A stretch of 64,000 nucleotides of DNA from Solenopsis invicta (taxonomy: Eukaryota > Arthropoda > Insecta > Hymenoptera > Formicidae), in assembly GCF_016802725.1 (NCBI RefSeq), contig NC_052673.1, forward strand, positions 3,974,037 through 4,038,036. The letters are read 5' to 3'. The position numbers and the translations under genes were made by a program. Below, in pieces: positions 34,422 through 44,719 of this stretch. Numbering within the stretch: position 1 is the first letter of the stretch; the number at the start of each line of letters is the position of its first letter. Below the pieces are notes generated by a model that did not search any database, was not told the DNA's origin, and saw only the letters and a list, made by a program, of their open reading frames with translations.

Positions 34422-34918
34422 TGTAACGACCTGACTTTGCGTACGGGCGGTGTTGTGTCAGTGGACGAGGACGCGGGTAGGTTACCGAGAAAACTAGACG
34501 GACATTTACAGATGACAAAATAAATCAGTTTATTGTGAAGAAAGGAACAGATATTTACAAAAACGGCGCGCGGACGGACAAAACAGAAAATCTATGATTA
34601 CGCGCGGACGGACGGACAGATAAATTGTAATTAACGCGCGGACGGACGGATAGCGGAAAATCAACGCGGATGCTCGGACGGACGGATGCAAAAACTAAAC
34701 GCGAACGCTCGGATGGATGAAAACGGGTACGCGGAAAAGATCACGGCTATTTATAACGGTGATTTCGAGACGGATTTCTCCGAACTCGGAATCCCTGTTT
34801 ACTCCTTTCGTGCGGCCTTGCCAAAGGCTGCTTATTATTCGTTGTTCGGCGGGGGTTTGACCGGACAGCACGGAGCGGTGGACGGTCCGAGGGGGAAGCG
34901 GGAAGGCAAATTGTTACA
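34422..34918 (-). repeat. Solo-LTR-like block, TGTAAC to GTTACA, minus orientation
   Basis: Read on the minus strand it starts TGTAACAATTTGCC, carries TTATAAATAG, then tandem CCGTCCGTCCG units, and ends GGTCGTTACA. The same order of blocks recurs at 39805-40898 on the + strand (CCTCGGACCGTCCA, GGCAAGGCC, GATTCCGAGTT, AAATAGC, GTCCGTCCG, AACTAGAC-like, GGTCGTTACA). No target duplication was found at the ends. Confidence 0.65.
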
Positions 34919-36559
34919 AGTATATGCTAGAGTGAGGTCTCACTCGTTACTCTATCTCTCTCTTCCATCCTCGCCGTCGAAGAAGATTTGCTAACGCGAC
35001 TCTTCGACGCACTCACTTTCTAAACCAATAGCTTTTCACTATTAAAGTAAATTTTTACTTTCCTAGAAAGGCATTTGAGCGAACGTCGTCTTTGACTTAA
35101 CGGATTCGTCTCTCATTATATATTAAATTTTTGCCTTACTAATAATTAATAATAATTTATAAAATCATAGCGCAAATTAAAGACCTTTTCTCTTCTATAA
35201 GATAGAATTCTTTTCTCAAAAGACCGGTAAGTTATTCTATATTCATATTTTCTATTCTCGTGGCAAATTTCATAATTATTCACGCATTACTTTAAAAAAA
35301 TATGGCCAGAAAGACACACTGTGCCTACATGGGTGGTCGACGACAATTCTTTCGCCGGTTAATGCGTGAGTTTCATACACCGGGGGAGTTTGATCTCTCC
35401 ATTTTCCCAAAACTACGTCTTAGCCTTCTTCCTTTACCTGAGGAGGTACGAGAGGCATTAGAAATCGAATTGCCATTCATGCCGGAACTCGACTAAAGAA
35501 AAAGGCACAACATCAAAGGTCAAAAACACCGCGCCGACACCTCGGGACCATAAAGCACAAGCAAAAAGAATAAAAACCGCTTTTGTAGTCCGCAGGAATC
35601 TAACGCGACCTGCAATAGATTTTGTTCCAACTTGCGTACCAACTCGCTCCCTGTCCCTTTCGGTCGCGGCACGGAAGCCGGGGACTTCTGGCAAGGAAAT
35701 CGCTCCTGCCCCTCTCCGCCAATTCCCGAAAATCATAGAGAACATAAAGCCCGATTTCGAAATCCAAGGGATTCCGCGCGGGTATACAATAGTCACATAC
35801 GATTAACAGTCATCCTTAATTAAAAAATAATCATTCGCTTAATTAATCAACTCTCATGCCCACATGTTTTGAGACATTCTTATTTTATTTACTTACATCC
35901 ATCTGTGCGCATATGCTCGTTCATTCATACAATGTGTTCTTTCCAATTTCCGTTAATGTTCATTTCATTAATTACACAATTGTATACAAGAAAAATGACA
36001 TTATGTTGTTTTATGTATAAATGTACATTTAGTTTATAAACCATTCATGCAACATCCCACGACAGATCAGTCACGCTTGTCAAAAATTCTTTTTATTCGA
36101 ATAAAATAGTATTTTATTTTCTCAATCCCATATTAATTACTTAACCAAATATCCTCCCAACTTCCTCTCTTTCACAATTAAATAAATCATCGTGTATCTG
36201 GGCGTGTTAATCGCACGATTCAGGGGCACAACTGATGACAGTTACCTCTTATTCGTCAAAAATTAAAACTAATCAGAAAAATTACGTCCAATTCCACAAT
36301 CCGCGGACGTAACACAGTATTTAAAGTAAATTTTTAATATGTACCCATAAAAAATTATTTCCATTTTTCGAATTGCCCCGGTCTTTCCTATAGCAAATGT
36401 TGACTAACAAAACAATATTTTTATACAATATAAAGCTCAGGGAAACGCTCGTATCGTGATGAAACACAAAATATAACAATAGACGGTCAAATTGACGAGC
36501 CAACGTAAACACACAACTATTATGTATGAAGAGAACCACCTCAAAATTTTGCTAATTAA

Positions 36560-38092
36560 ATCCGAATGTTATATTTACACGGGCAGATAAAGATAACATC
36601 ACTGTAGCATTGGACAGAGTAAATTGTATCATTAATATGGAACAACTTCTCCAAGATAAAAAAAACGTATATGGTAGTCAAAAATAATCCTATAAAAAAA
36701 GATAGAAAAAGATCTAAATACTATAATAAAAAGGTGGTATGATAAAGATTTCATATCTAAATAATCCTATTTCTCTCTTCATTCAAGTGATTCCACAATT
36801 CCAAAAGCTTATGGCCTTCCTAAAGTACATAAAACGAATTTTCCCCTCAGAATCATTGTCTCCTCAATAAACACGGCTCTTTATCCAATAGCAAAATTCT
36901 TACATAAAGTTATTAATAACAGCTTAGTTCTTGATACCAGACAAGTTTATAACAGTTTCGATGTTGCGAAGTCTCTGTAGAGAAGAAAAATTAGTGAAGA
37001 ATAGATCTTAATATCTTTAGATGCAACATTTCTGTTTACAAATATTCCTTTAGATTTGGCAATGGACAGTATTTGCAGGAGATGGTCGTTAATAGAGAAT
37101 AATACCAAGATTCCCTATGATAAATTTGTATTTGCTTTGAAATTTATACTGTCATTCACTTTTAATAACGTTTTTTTATAAACAGACCTTTGATACACCA
37201 ATGGGATCGCCCTTATCACCCAGCGAATATTGTGCAAGATTTAGAAGAAAAGGCTTTAAAGTCAATAAATTTTGAAATACCATTCTACTATCGTTATGTT
37301 GACGACATTGTTATGGCAGACCCGTGAATTCAATCAATTTTATTCTTCAAATATTTAACAGTTTTCATAATAAACTACAATTCACTATTGAATTAGAACT
37401 TGACCGTAGCCTAAGTTTTTTGGACTTTTCTTTAAAAATAGTTGTAGTCTTTAAAAATACAGTCATTATCGATTGGTTCCATAAAAAAACTTTCTCAGAA
37501 CGTTACTTATCATTCTTTTCTTATCACCCAATATGCCACAAAATTGGAATAGTTTATAGTATGGTTAATAGAGCGCTAATGTTATTTCACCCTATTTTCT
37601 AATAAAAAAATTTGGAATTAATTATCGGAATACTCTTAAAAAATAAATATCCTCTAGAATTTATTTTTAAACATATTGGGATAAGAATTAAAAATTTATT
37701 AAACACCAAACTTGTACCCTTCACTATCAAAGATACAAATGATCAAGATCAAGCGAAAAAAAGAGAACACAAAAAAAATTCCTTGTCGTTCCCTACATTT
37801 AAAATATTTCCGAAAGAACAGGATCTCTGTTAGATAAAAACATATTTACAATTGGGTACAGATGCATAAACAAAATCACCAATTTCATTAAAGTGCATAA
37901 AGACAAAACGGGGAGTGACTGTAGTAGCAATGTCGTTTACAAGATTTTTTGCAATAATTACAATGCAACATATGTGAGGCAGACGAAGAAACAGTTGAGG
38001 ACTAGAACAAAAGAGCATATTAATAATATTAAATTTGACCCTTCAAAACACTCAGTTATAACTGTGGGATCAATTAAAAGTTTGAGATAATA
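36560..38092 (+). pseudogene. Penelope-like element: reverse transcriptase and GIY-YIG endonuclease remnants
   Basis: The + strand shows TRADKDNITVALDRV near 36580, LPKVHKTNFPLRIIVSS-type sequence near 36810, and SLDATFLFTNIPLDLAMDSI near 37015. The catalytic box YYRYVDDIVMAD is at 37286-37321 (RYVDD 37292-37306). The block 37324-37602 has LSFLDFSLKI, DWFHKKTFSERYLSFFSYHP and HKIGIVYSMVNRAL. The end (37893-38090) is a GIY-YIG nuclease, VVYKIFCNN and ATYVRQTKKQLRTRTKEH, where the usual Gly of the second motif is Arg. This combination is specific for Penelope-like elements. Stops and frameshifts are many. Confidence 0.88.
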
Positions 38093-38211
38093 AGTGTGAT
38101 GTAATATATAGTATTTCGTTAAGTGTCTACAAAGTTCTCTCAGAATGCTCTCTCGACTCGCAGGATCGTTTCTCTGGCCCTCAGGCTCTCGTACAGCTTC
38201 TTATACCTCTC

Positions 38212-38265
38212 ACACGGATACACACATATACACACATTTGCACACACACATACACACACATGTAC
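38212..38265. repeat. (CA)n-rich stretch
   Basis: Imperfect CACACA repeats with ATA interruptions. Confidence 0.8.
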
Positions 38266-38542
38266 GCTTTTCAAAAAATCTCTAAAGCGCCGCACCGCTA
38301 CCGCTACCAAACGGCGCCAAACACCGCTAATTTTGCTCTTCACGTCACTCAAGCCGTCGAGATTTCCTTCAATGACATTGTCCACTCTTTCGATCGATAC
38401 CACATCTATTCTGATAATCTATACTTAATGACGCCGGACCTTTTTACCGAACGCCGAGTCGCGCTCCAAAAGCGCCGCTGACTTCTTCTGTCGGATACCG
38501 CGTATTGCTTCGAGAGCATCTCATTTTCGCATCTCTCTCACT

Positions 38543-38589
<47 letters not shown>

Positions 38590-39170
38590 ACTCTCATTCT
38601 CATTCTTTTTCCCTAGCTAATATTTTTAACATCCTACATAACAAACCATAGAATATTTTTTGACCACTTTTTTAATTAGAATGAAATAAAAATTCTTGAC
38701 ACCAAAGACAATTACCAAAATAGTTTAATTTCAGAAATGATACATATAAAACAACAAACAAACGGACTAAACTCACAGAACGATATAGAACTTCTTCATA
38801 ATTCTTATTTTTATTTGCTTGACTCGGTCAAAGACAATACAAATATACGTTACTGATATTCGCTCGACGGTTCTGCCTCACTTGTGCTCTGTCTGTCTCG
38901 ACAATAAAATCGTCGGCGATGACGAACGTTCATATAATTACTGTTCGAATACCTTTTCAAGTAAGTTATTTAATTGATCTACGATAAAAAAATGTTGTAT
39001 AATTCATCTAAAACAAAAACTCCATCGTTAATATAGAGATAACAAACGTGGCTAATACTACGCTTGTCAAATAAAATTATATATGAAACCGCTAGTGACT
39101 TCGTGAGTTTCATCATGTAAGAAAAATTGTGCTGCTTGGATTATGGCTCTTCATTCAATCAAAAGAACGG
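38266..39170. other. Non-coding intron sequence with a (CT)n tract
   Basis: A CT microsatellite lies at about 38545-38600. No gene was recognised. Confidence 0.5.
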
Positions 39171-39179
39171 ATTAACAAC

Positions 39180-39296
39180 ACACGCAGCGCGGGCGCGCGC
39201 GTGCACACGCATACGCACACGACACACACACACGCGCGCGCGCGCACGCACACACGCTCGCACGCACGCACGCGCGCGCGCACGTACGCACGCACG

Positions 39297-39376
<80 letters not shown>
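39180..39376. repeat. (CA)n/(CGCA)n microsatellite
   Basis: A GCGC/CACG-rich part is followed by about 78 bases of pure CA. Open frames in it, such as repeated His-Thr or Cys-Val, are artefacts of the repeat. Confidence 0.95.
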
Positions 39377-39378
<2 letters not shown>

Positions 39379-39559
39379 TTTACATCCGATACATTAGAAT
39401 GCCCGTTCGCCATCGAAAATTACTGACGGTATGTGACACACTATGATAAATTCACATAGTTTAGAGAAAATCTACATCTTCAGATATTTTAGACAGAAAA
39501 ACATTTTTTGTAAAAATAATTAACACTTTTAATTTTGTAATAATTCGACACAAATCTTA

Positions 39560-39594
39560 TAGCCTGAAAAAGGCTAAGTAGAGCCGAAACGTTC
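39560..39594 (+). ncRNA. Hammerhead-like ribozyme motif, degenerate
   Basis: CTGAAAA (39564-39570) is followed by a stem of GGCT (39572-39575) and AGCC (39582-39585), then GAAAC (39586-39590). This is the hammerhead core order CUGANGA, stem II, GAAA, with one core base changed (A for G at the sixth position). Penelope-like elements carry hammerheads in their terminal repeats, and the remnant at 36560-38092 lies upstream in the same orientation. Stems I and III were not established. Self-cleavage is unlikely with this core change. Confidence 0.5.
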
Positions 39595-39804
39595 CTACGT
39601 TATTACTATATTATTGTAAAATTTAAATTTTGAATGAAATTGTGTGTTTACTTACTAATTGTGTGGTTCGTTAATATTTTTATAATTATTTGTTTTTTAT
39701 ATCAAATTATATCCACCACGCCTGTTGTTGTCTGTACTTCTATTCTATAAGAGGATTTTTTTATTTTGTGTCTTCAATAAAAGTTATAACAAACCGCCTT
39801 TTCG

Positions 39805-40898
39805 CCCCCCCCCCTCGGACCGTCCATCGTTCCGGGCTGTCCGGCCGAACAACCGCCGGACAGCGAAAACACGGCGCATAGCGCCAATAAGGCACGCAAA
39901 CACCGGCGTAGCGCGCGTTGACGCATCCGCACGTGAGATCTCCGTGGCAGATCTCCGCGCGCACGCGCTCGACCGGAGTGGCGACCGCCGGACCGATCTC
40001 GAGCGGCGGGGAGACCCCCCACCGATTCCGTACCATTCCGTACCCCCGCACCGTCCCGGCCCACGAGATTCGGGTATATAAGCGCCGCCGCTCCGAGAGT
40101 CGAGGCTTCCGCTTCTGCTTCTTCTTCTCCGTCCGATCTCCCGTCCGCCGAAGAAAGCCTTCCTAGTGCTCACAAGGAGTTAAGCGCCTTAGCTTCCGTC
40201 AAGAGGTCTTGACAAGAGCTATCCGCCTTCCTCAAACCGCCGGTTCACGGGCTCAAGTCCATCTTGGGCTCCACCAAGGGATCCTGGTAGTCGGCACTTC
40301 CCGATCCGCCGTCCCCGCTTGGGTATCGACTCACGACCTGGGGTGTGGAGTTCCGCGCCTCTACCAAGAGCTCTTGGCGTGAGTCGATCACCACCGCCGA
40401 ACATCGCGGTATTAACCGCCTCGCGCCGGAATCGAGACCCACGTACAGCTGTACCGCGCGCGCGTTGTCCACGGCTGTGGCCGCGGCCTTCGGCAAGGCC
40501 ACGGTAACCGCGCGTCAACAAAGGATTCCGAGTTTCGAGAAATCTCGGCTCGGAAATCCCGCGAACCAAGCATTGTAAATAGCTCCGTGTATAATACCGC
40601 TTCAAGACACTCGCGTGTAAATACCGTTCGTCCGTCCGCGCGCTCCGATTTCCGTCTGTCCGTCCGCGCGTAATCTCTAAGTTCTGTTGCGTCCGTCCGA
40701 GCGTCACCGCCATCCGTCCGTCCGCGCGTCGTGGCTAAACCGCCACACTACTCCACTGTACGCTATATTACGCGAAATAAATTCGCTATTTTATACCATC
40801 CAACAAACAGAAAGTCTAGTTCTCTTGGCGACCTAAATCCGCGTCCTAGTCCGCCGAATTCACGCCGCCCCGTGCGCGGAAAAAGTTAGGTCGTTACA
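39805..40898 (+). repeat. LTR-like block ending GGTCGTTACA, plus orientation
   Basis: A GC-rich block containing GGGTATATAAGCGCC near 40072, AAATAGCTCC near 40576, CCGTCCGTCCG tandem units near 40625-40730, AATAAATTCG near 40783, and the end GGTCGTTACA at 40898. It shares these blocks in order with 34422-34918 read on the minus strand. About 600 extra bases in the middle are absent from the other copy. The start is uncertain. Confidence 0.6.
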
Positions 40899-40984
40899 AA
40901 GTTTATCAATCGGCGATTATATTGTCCAGTATTGTCTTAAGTGTATTGCGTGGAGATTGCCCGATTAGATTACATTTTTTTGGG

Positions 40985-41016
40985 GTGTGTGTGTGTGTGT
41001 GTGTATGTGTGTGTAG
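40985..41016. repeat. (GT)n microsatellite
   Basis: Short GTGTGT run with one TATG interruption. Confidence 0.85.
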
Positions 41017-41074
41017 ACAGAAGAGATGTAAATCCAACCAGGCAACGCGGTACATCTCCAATTACATCCTAATA

Positions 41075-41410
41075 AGGCGAGTAATCTTAATGCCGATGGT
41101 ATTATAACTTCCAAGTATTATAATTTGAAAAGTATTTTTTGAAGAAAAGCCTCATAATTTGAAAAGTATTTTTTGAAAAGAAAGAGGATTTTTTCTTCAA
41201 AGTTACTTTGAGCATCAAAAAATATTTAACTAAAATATTTAACAATATAAGGTTTCTAAGTAAAAATTTTCACGAAGTTCCTCGCTTTTTAGATTTTAAG
41301 CTTTATATTATATTCGAGTTCAGCAAATCGAATAACATAAAGATAGACCAATTTCATGCGATTTCCTCACAGACACATTTTGGCCTTAAACTGCCATCGT
41401 TCTTTAATAA
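41075..41410 (-). repeat. Unclassified repeat, right member of an inverted pair
   Basis: The inverted copy of 31575-31860. It contains a short internal direct repeat (ATAATTTGAAAAGTATTTTT twice near 41119 and 41153). Confidence 0.75.
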
Positions 41411-41619
41411 AAAATGAGATAAAATGAAATGAAATGAAATTGCAATTTAATTTGTCTTGTTTTTGTAATACTTATTTTGAAATGATTTATATTATTATGA
41501 AACATAATACAGTAGTATTGATTCATACATATTATTTTTTAACAAAGATGCTCTTTAAAATTTCATTGTGCAAGTTGTTTAAAAACTAAATCTAAAGTAT
41601 TATATATTTTAAAACACAA

Positions 41620-42480
41620 GAATGGAAAGCCTTTGTGAGTCACAACGGTTCTTGGTGCTCATTAATAATTTTTAATTTTTAATTTTTACAATTACCAATT
41701 TAAACTGCACGCCGCATTTTGTCGAACTTAAAACACAGTCATGACGCCGGGATAATAATATTAATGCTTTAAAAAGCATAAATAATATCTTTTCTCCCCG
41801 GAAAAACTGTAAATTATTTTATTACAAAAAAATAACACCGCAACCAGGTTTCAAATCTGGATTTCCTAAATTCTATTCGGGCCTGAGTTCTATCCTACCA
41901 CTTTGACCACCGAGGCATGTGATGATATTCGGTCGCAATAACCAATATAAGTTAAATGAACGTTACATTTTGTTCGCAGTTTGAATTAAAAATTTTGAAA
42001 ATTAAAAATTAAGAATTATTAATCGGCACCAAGAATCGCTGTGACTGACATAGGCCTTCTATTCTCGCATTTTAATTTTGTCCGATATAACATATTATTG
42101 TTTAGTATACGTCGTCTGAAAAAAGGACGTTCATTTAACTTATATTAGTTATTGAGAAAATCATCACATGCCTCGGTGGTTAAAGTGGTAGGACGCCCGC
42201 ACAGAATTTGGCAAATCTAGGTTCAAACACTGGCTGTTACTTTTTTTTTTTTAATAAAATAATTTACAGTTTTACCGCGGAGAGAGGATATTATTTACGC
42301 TTCTTAAAACATTAATATTATTATTCTGGCATCATGACTGTGTTTCAAGTCTGACAAAATGCGGCGCGCAATTTGAGTTGGAAATTGTAAAAATTTAAGT
42401 TATTTATTAATCGGCACCAAAAACCTCTGTGATTGACATAAGTTTTTTATTCTAGCATTTTAACTTTGTTAGTCCGATAC
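41620..42480. mobile_element. 860-bp foldback element with tRNA-like modules in both arms
   Basis: The left arm (about 41620-41965) and right arm (about 42125-42480) are inverted copies. Near their inner ends each contains a tRNA-like segment: on the + strand 42170-42236 with TGGTTAAAGTGGTAGGAC (A-box-like) and GGTTCAAACAC (B-box-like), and on the minus strand 41841-41916 with TGGTCAAAGTGGTAGGA and a degenerate B box. The centre carries a further partial copy of the outer arm sequence (GGCACCAAGAATCGCTGTGA near 42025). No protein is encoded. Confidence 0.7.
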
Positions 42481-42547
42481 AACGTATTACATATATTAAA
42501 TGAAAATTACATTATTGCGGATAAAAAAAGTAAAATATTTTTCTCAG

Positions 42548-42869
42548 GGATAGTAAACTTACAAGACTGCTACGAGATAGCTTGGGTGGAAATGCTAGGA
42601 CTTTGATGATAGCCTGCGTGAGCCCAAGCGACATTGATGCTGAAGAGACGCTCAGCACTTTGCGTTATGCTGCTCGAGCTCGTTGCATTAAAAATAAACC
42701 CATTGTCAATGAAGATCCCAAAGATGCTCTTCTTAGGCAATACCAATTAGAACTTCAACGTTTAAAAAAATTGCTCGACTCTAGCGACGTATTAAATGTT
42801 GAATTGGACTTCCAGAAGAATGTAGAGGAAGACAAGAAGAATTTAAGAGAGAAACAATATTCTGACGAG
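42548..42869 (+). CDS. Kinesin-2 motor (KIF17/OSM-3-like), end of motor and neck exon
   Basis: The acceptor is TTTTTCTCAG before 42548. It encodes DSKLTRLLRDSLGGNARTLMIACVSP, then EETLSTLRYAARARCIKNKP, the conserved end of the kinesin motor. NEDPKDALLRQYQLELQRLKKLL follows; this neck sequence is characteristic of the kinesin-2 subfamily. The rest is charged, likely coiled coil (QKNVEEDKKNLREKQ). The donor GACGAG|GTGCAG gives a phase-0 boundary. Reading past it soon gives unrelated residues and a stop. The exon is intact. Confidence 0.92.
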
Positions 42870-43277
42870 GTGCAGTATATAAGAATCTACAATTTGTTGT
42901 CTTCTATATTTTTCAATTTTATAAATATATATGAGAGCTCTTATTAATTATTCTATAAGTAATTGTTTTACAAACTCTTGTATAATTATTCTATATATTT
43001 ATAGTATTAAGTACACAAATGTTAGAAAAATCACAACACAGAATGAATGTTTTGTATCACTTTACTTAAGTTTTCAAAAATCGCCGATCTGCGTGCATCT
43101 CGCACGCGTGCTTTTTTCTTTCTTCCTTAATCAGATGTTACCAAAAACAAAAACCGGCACTCTTTTGGTACCAACTTTACTTCTTTTACGGAACTATATT
43201 CTTGCATTACCAATTTGCATGTTGTAGGCCTACTAACGTAACATTTACACAAATAAATAATCCAATTTTTTTAAGCG

Positions 43278-43400
43278 ATTTAACAATGCACCCCAAAAAT
43301 GCATTGTTTCCAACGTCCATCAGCCGGGATAGCTGTCGGGCTTTAAAGGGGGGTACGGGGTGCACATTTTAAACGCGCCAGAAGTTCGTTTAAGGGGATG
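43278..43400 (+). repeat. Fragment related to the LTR-like block at 16543
   Basis: AACAATGCACCCCAAAAATG and GCATTGTTTCC parallel AACGATACACCCCAGAACTG and GCATCGTTTCC at 16546. Only the first part is similar. The rest up to about 43640 is non-coding without recognisable features. Confidence 0.45.
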
Positions 43401-43664
43401 CTAGTGAACGACAAACTCAATTCGGGTCGGTAATGCTATACGGCCGAATTTCGACGCGGCCGCTGAGGCTCTCTGCGGATTTCTGTGGACATCTGCGGAA
43501 CGATATATGTCAATAATATTTTATCGACATTTATCATATAAGCGTTATTTCTCTTCTATTTTCACATGAGCTGTGTTAGACAAATACTCTATTTCTTTTT
43601 GTTACATATAACAAAAAAAAAGAGAAAAAGTACAATGAAGTACAGCGTTTTATAAAAATTATAT

Positions 43665-44020
43665 GATCAACGTCTGTAGCATTTGTCATAATTAGTTAGT
43701 TCAAACGCCATCGACATTTTGTTATAAGTAGCCAAAGCAAGATTTACAGCTTGGAGTTTTGGGGATTTTGTTATAACAAGACCACAAAACGCCTTTGGCA
43801 ATAATTAAAAATGTGTAATAAGTCAGACGTTTATTAGTTCACGATAAACGTCTTTGACAATATAATAAAAACAGCCAGTTCAGATAAATGCCCCTGGCAA
43901 ATTATTTACAAAGTTATCCCACGATAAATGCTTCTGACATTTGGTTATAACTATCGCGATTTACAGCTGTGACATTTTGTTATAACAAGCCCGCCCACAA
44001 AACGCCTCTGACAATAATGA
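43665..44020. repeat. Degenerate tandem repeats, period about 40 bases
   Basis: About nine diverged copies of a phrase like AACGCCTTTGGCAATAAT or TTACAGCTGTGACATTTTGTTATA occur at about 43669, 43705, 43750, 43790, 43848, 43886, 43927, 43960 and 43999. The spacing varies between 33 and 58 bases. No coding potential. Confidence 0.6.
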
Positions 44021-44572
44021 AAAATGTGATTATAATGAGTAAAAGTATGATTTACCGCTGTAGTAGGTATCCTACACCACAGGCTCTGCATTCTAACCTC
44101 TAACTTTTTTTTGGACACGTTAGATTGACAACACATGTTCCAAGTGGAACAAATGTTTTTTCATTAGGACACACACTATAATTTCACTTTACCGACAATG
44201 TAACGACTTCACTATACTGAACCTATTGCGCGGCAACGATGAATGCAGATGACAACGCGTCACGATGGAGACGTGAAGGAAAAACAAAGTGAGAACGGCG
44301 CTCCGTAAAACCACGTCGTGTCATGCTTTCTCTCTCGACCCAGCGTCAAGTGAGAAAGATGCGTGGGGAGCTCTTCTTATTCCTTTTTTTTCAAGCGGTT
44401 TGTCTCTTTCTCGACCTATCCTCTTCTGTCTCAAGCGTTTTCGCTTTCTCTCATTACAGGACAGGTCGGCAACACAGCTTAACAAAACAATTTCAGATTT
44501 TCATTCGTGTCGCGGACTCGAATTGCGACGCGCGTGACGTGTTACTATATATACGTTTCTCACTTTTATACA

Positions 44573-44622
44573 CACACGCGCGCGCACACGCACGCACACG
44601 CACACACGCACACACGCGCGCG

Positions 44623-44719
<97 letters not shown>
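44573..44719. repeat. (AC)n then (AT)n microsatellite
   Basis: AC/GC-rich repeats to 44654 and about 65 bases of AT. The AT tract forms the left flank of the next transposon, and similar AT tracts flank its right side. Confidence 0.95.

Larger units (their letters stand above)
33874..36316 (+). mobile_element. LTR-type block, TGTGGCG to AACACA, with GTAT duplication
   Basis: Starts TGTGGCGTAGTAAGC and ends GGACGTAACACA, flanked by GTAT at 33870-33873 and 36317-36320. It contains TATATAAGG near 34073 and AATAAATC near 36180, as expected for an LTR promoter and poly(A) signal. There is no second copy within it, so it may be a long solo LTR or a non-autonomous element. A CT microsatellite and another LTR-like block (34422-34918) lie inside. 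A 64-residue open frame at 35302 has no recognisable family. Confidence 0.55.
32290..36388. mobile_element. TATA-flanked non-autonomous element, split by an LTR-type insertion
   Basis: The left end is GGAGAGACCGGGGCAATTCG after TATA (32286-32289). The right end is the inverse, with GGAAAGACCGGGGCAATTCG when read on the minus strand, before TATA (36389-36392). The two ends match at 19 of the first 20 bases. Related internal phrases (AATAGCCCCAAGCCCCGGG near 32476, TTCGAATAGCCC near 32809) repeat the theme. No transposase is visible. The 33874-36316 block is a later insertion. Confidence 0.7.
30382..42547 (+). other. Kinesin intron, 12.2 kb
   Basis: GT donor at 30382 and AG acceptor before 42548. 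Joining the exons gives HVPYRDSKLTRLLRDSLGGN, the conserved kinesin sequence, without a gap. The intron is filled with mobile elements listed separately. Confidence 0.9.

Noticed and set aside
34422..34450. Primer binding site on the minus strand next to GTTACA (TGGTGCGGTTCAATCC)
   Set aside because: It starts with TGG a few bases after the LTR-like end, but I could not match it to a tRNA 3' end and no internal retroelement region follows.
35302..35496. 64-residue open frame with a plausible start and stop
   Set aside because: It lies in an LTR-like non-coding block and has no recognised family. A real small protein cannot be excluded but is not supported.
39127..39446. Several overlapping open frames of repeated His-Thr, Ala-Arg or Cys-Val on both strands
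   Set aside because: They are translations of the CA/GCAC microsatellite and have no real coding signal.
42170..42236. Possible tRNA gene
   Set aside because: A- and B-box-like parts exist, but the B box is imperfect, the cloverleaf does not close well, and it is part of a foldback element. Kept as a tRNA-like module only.
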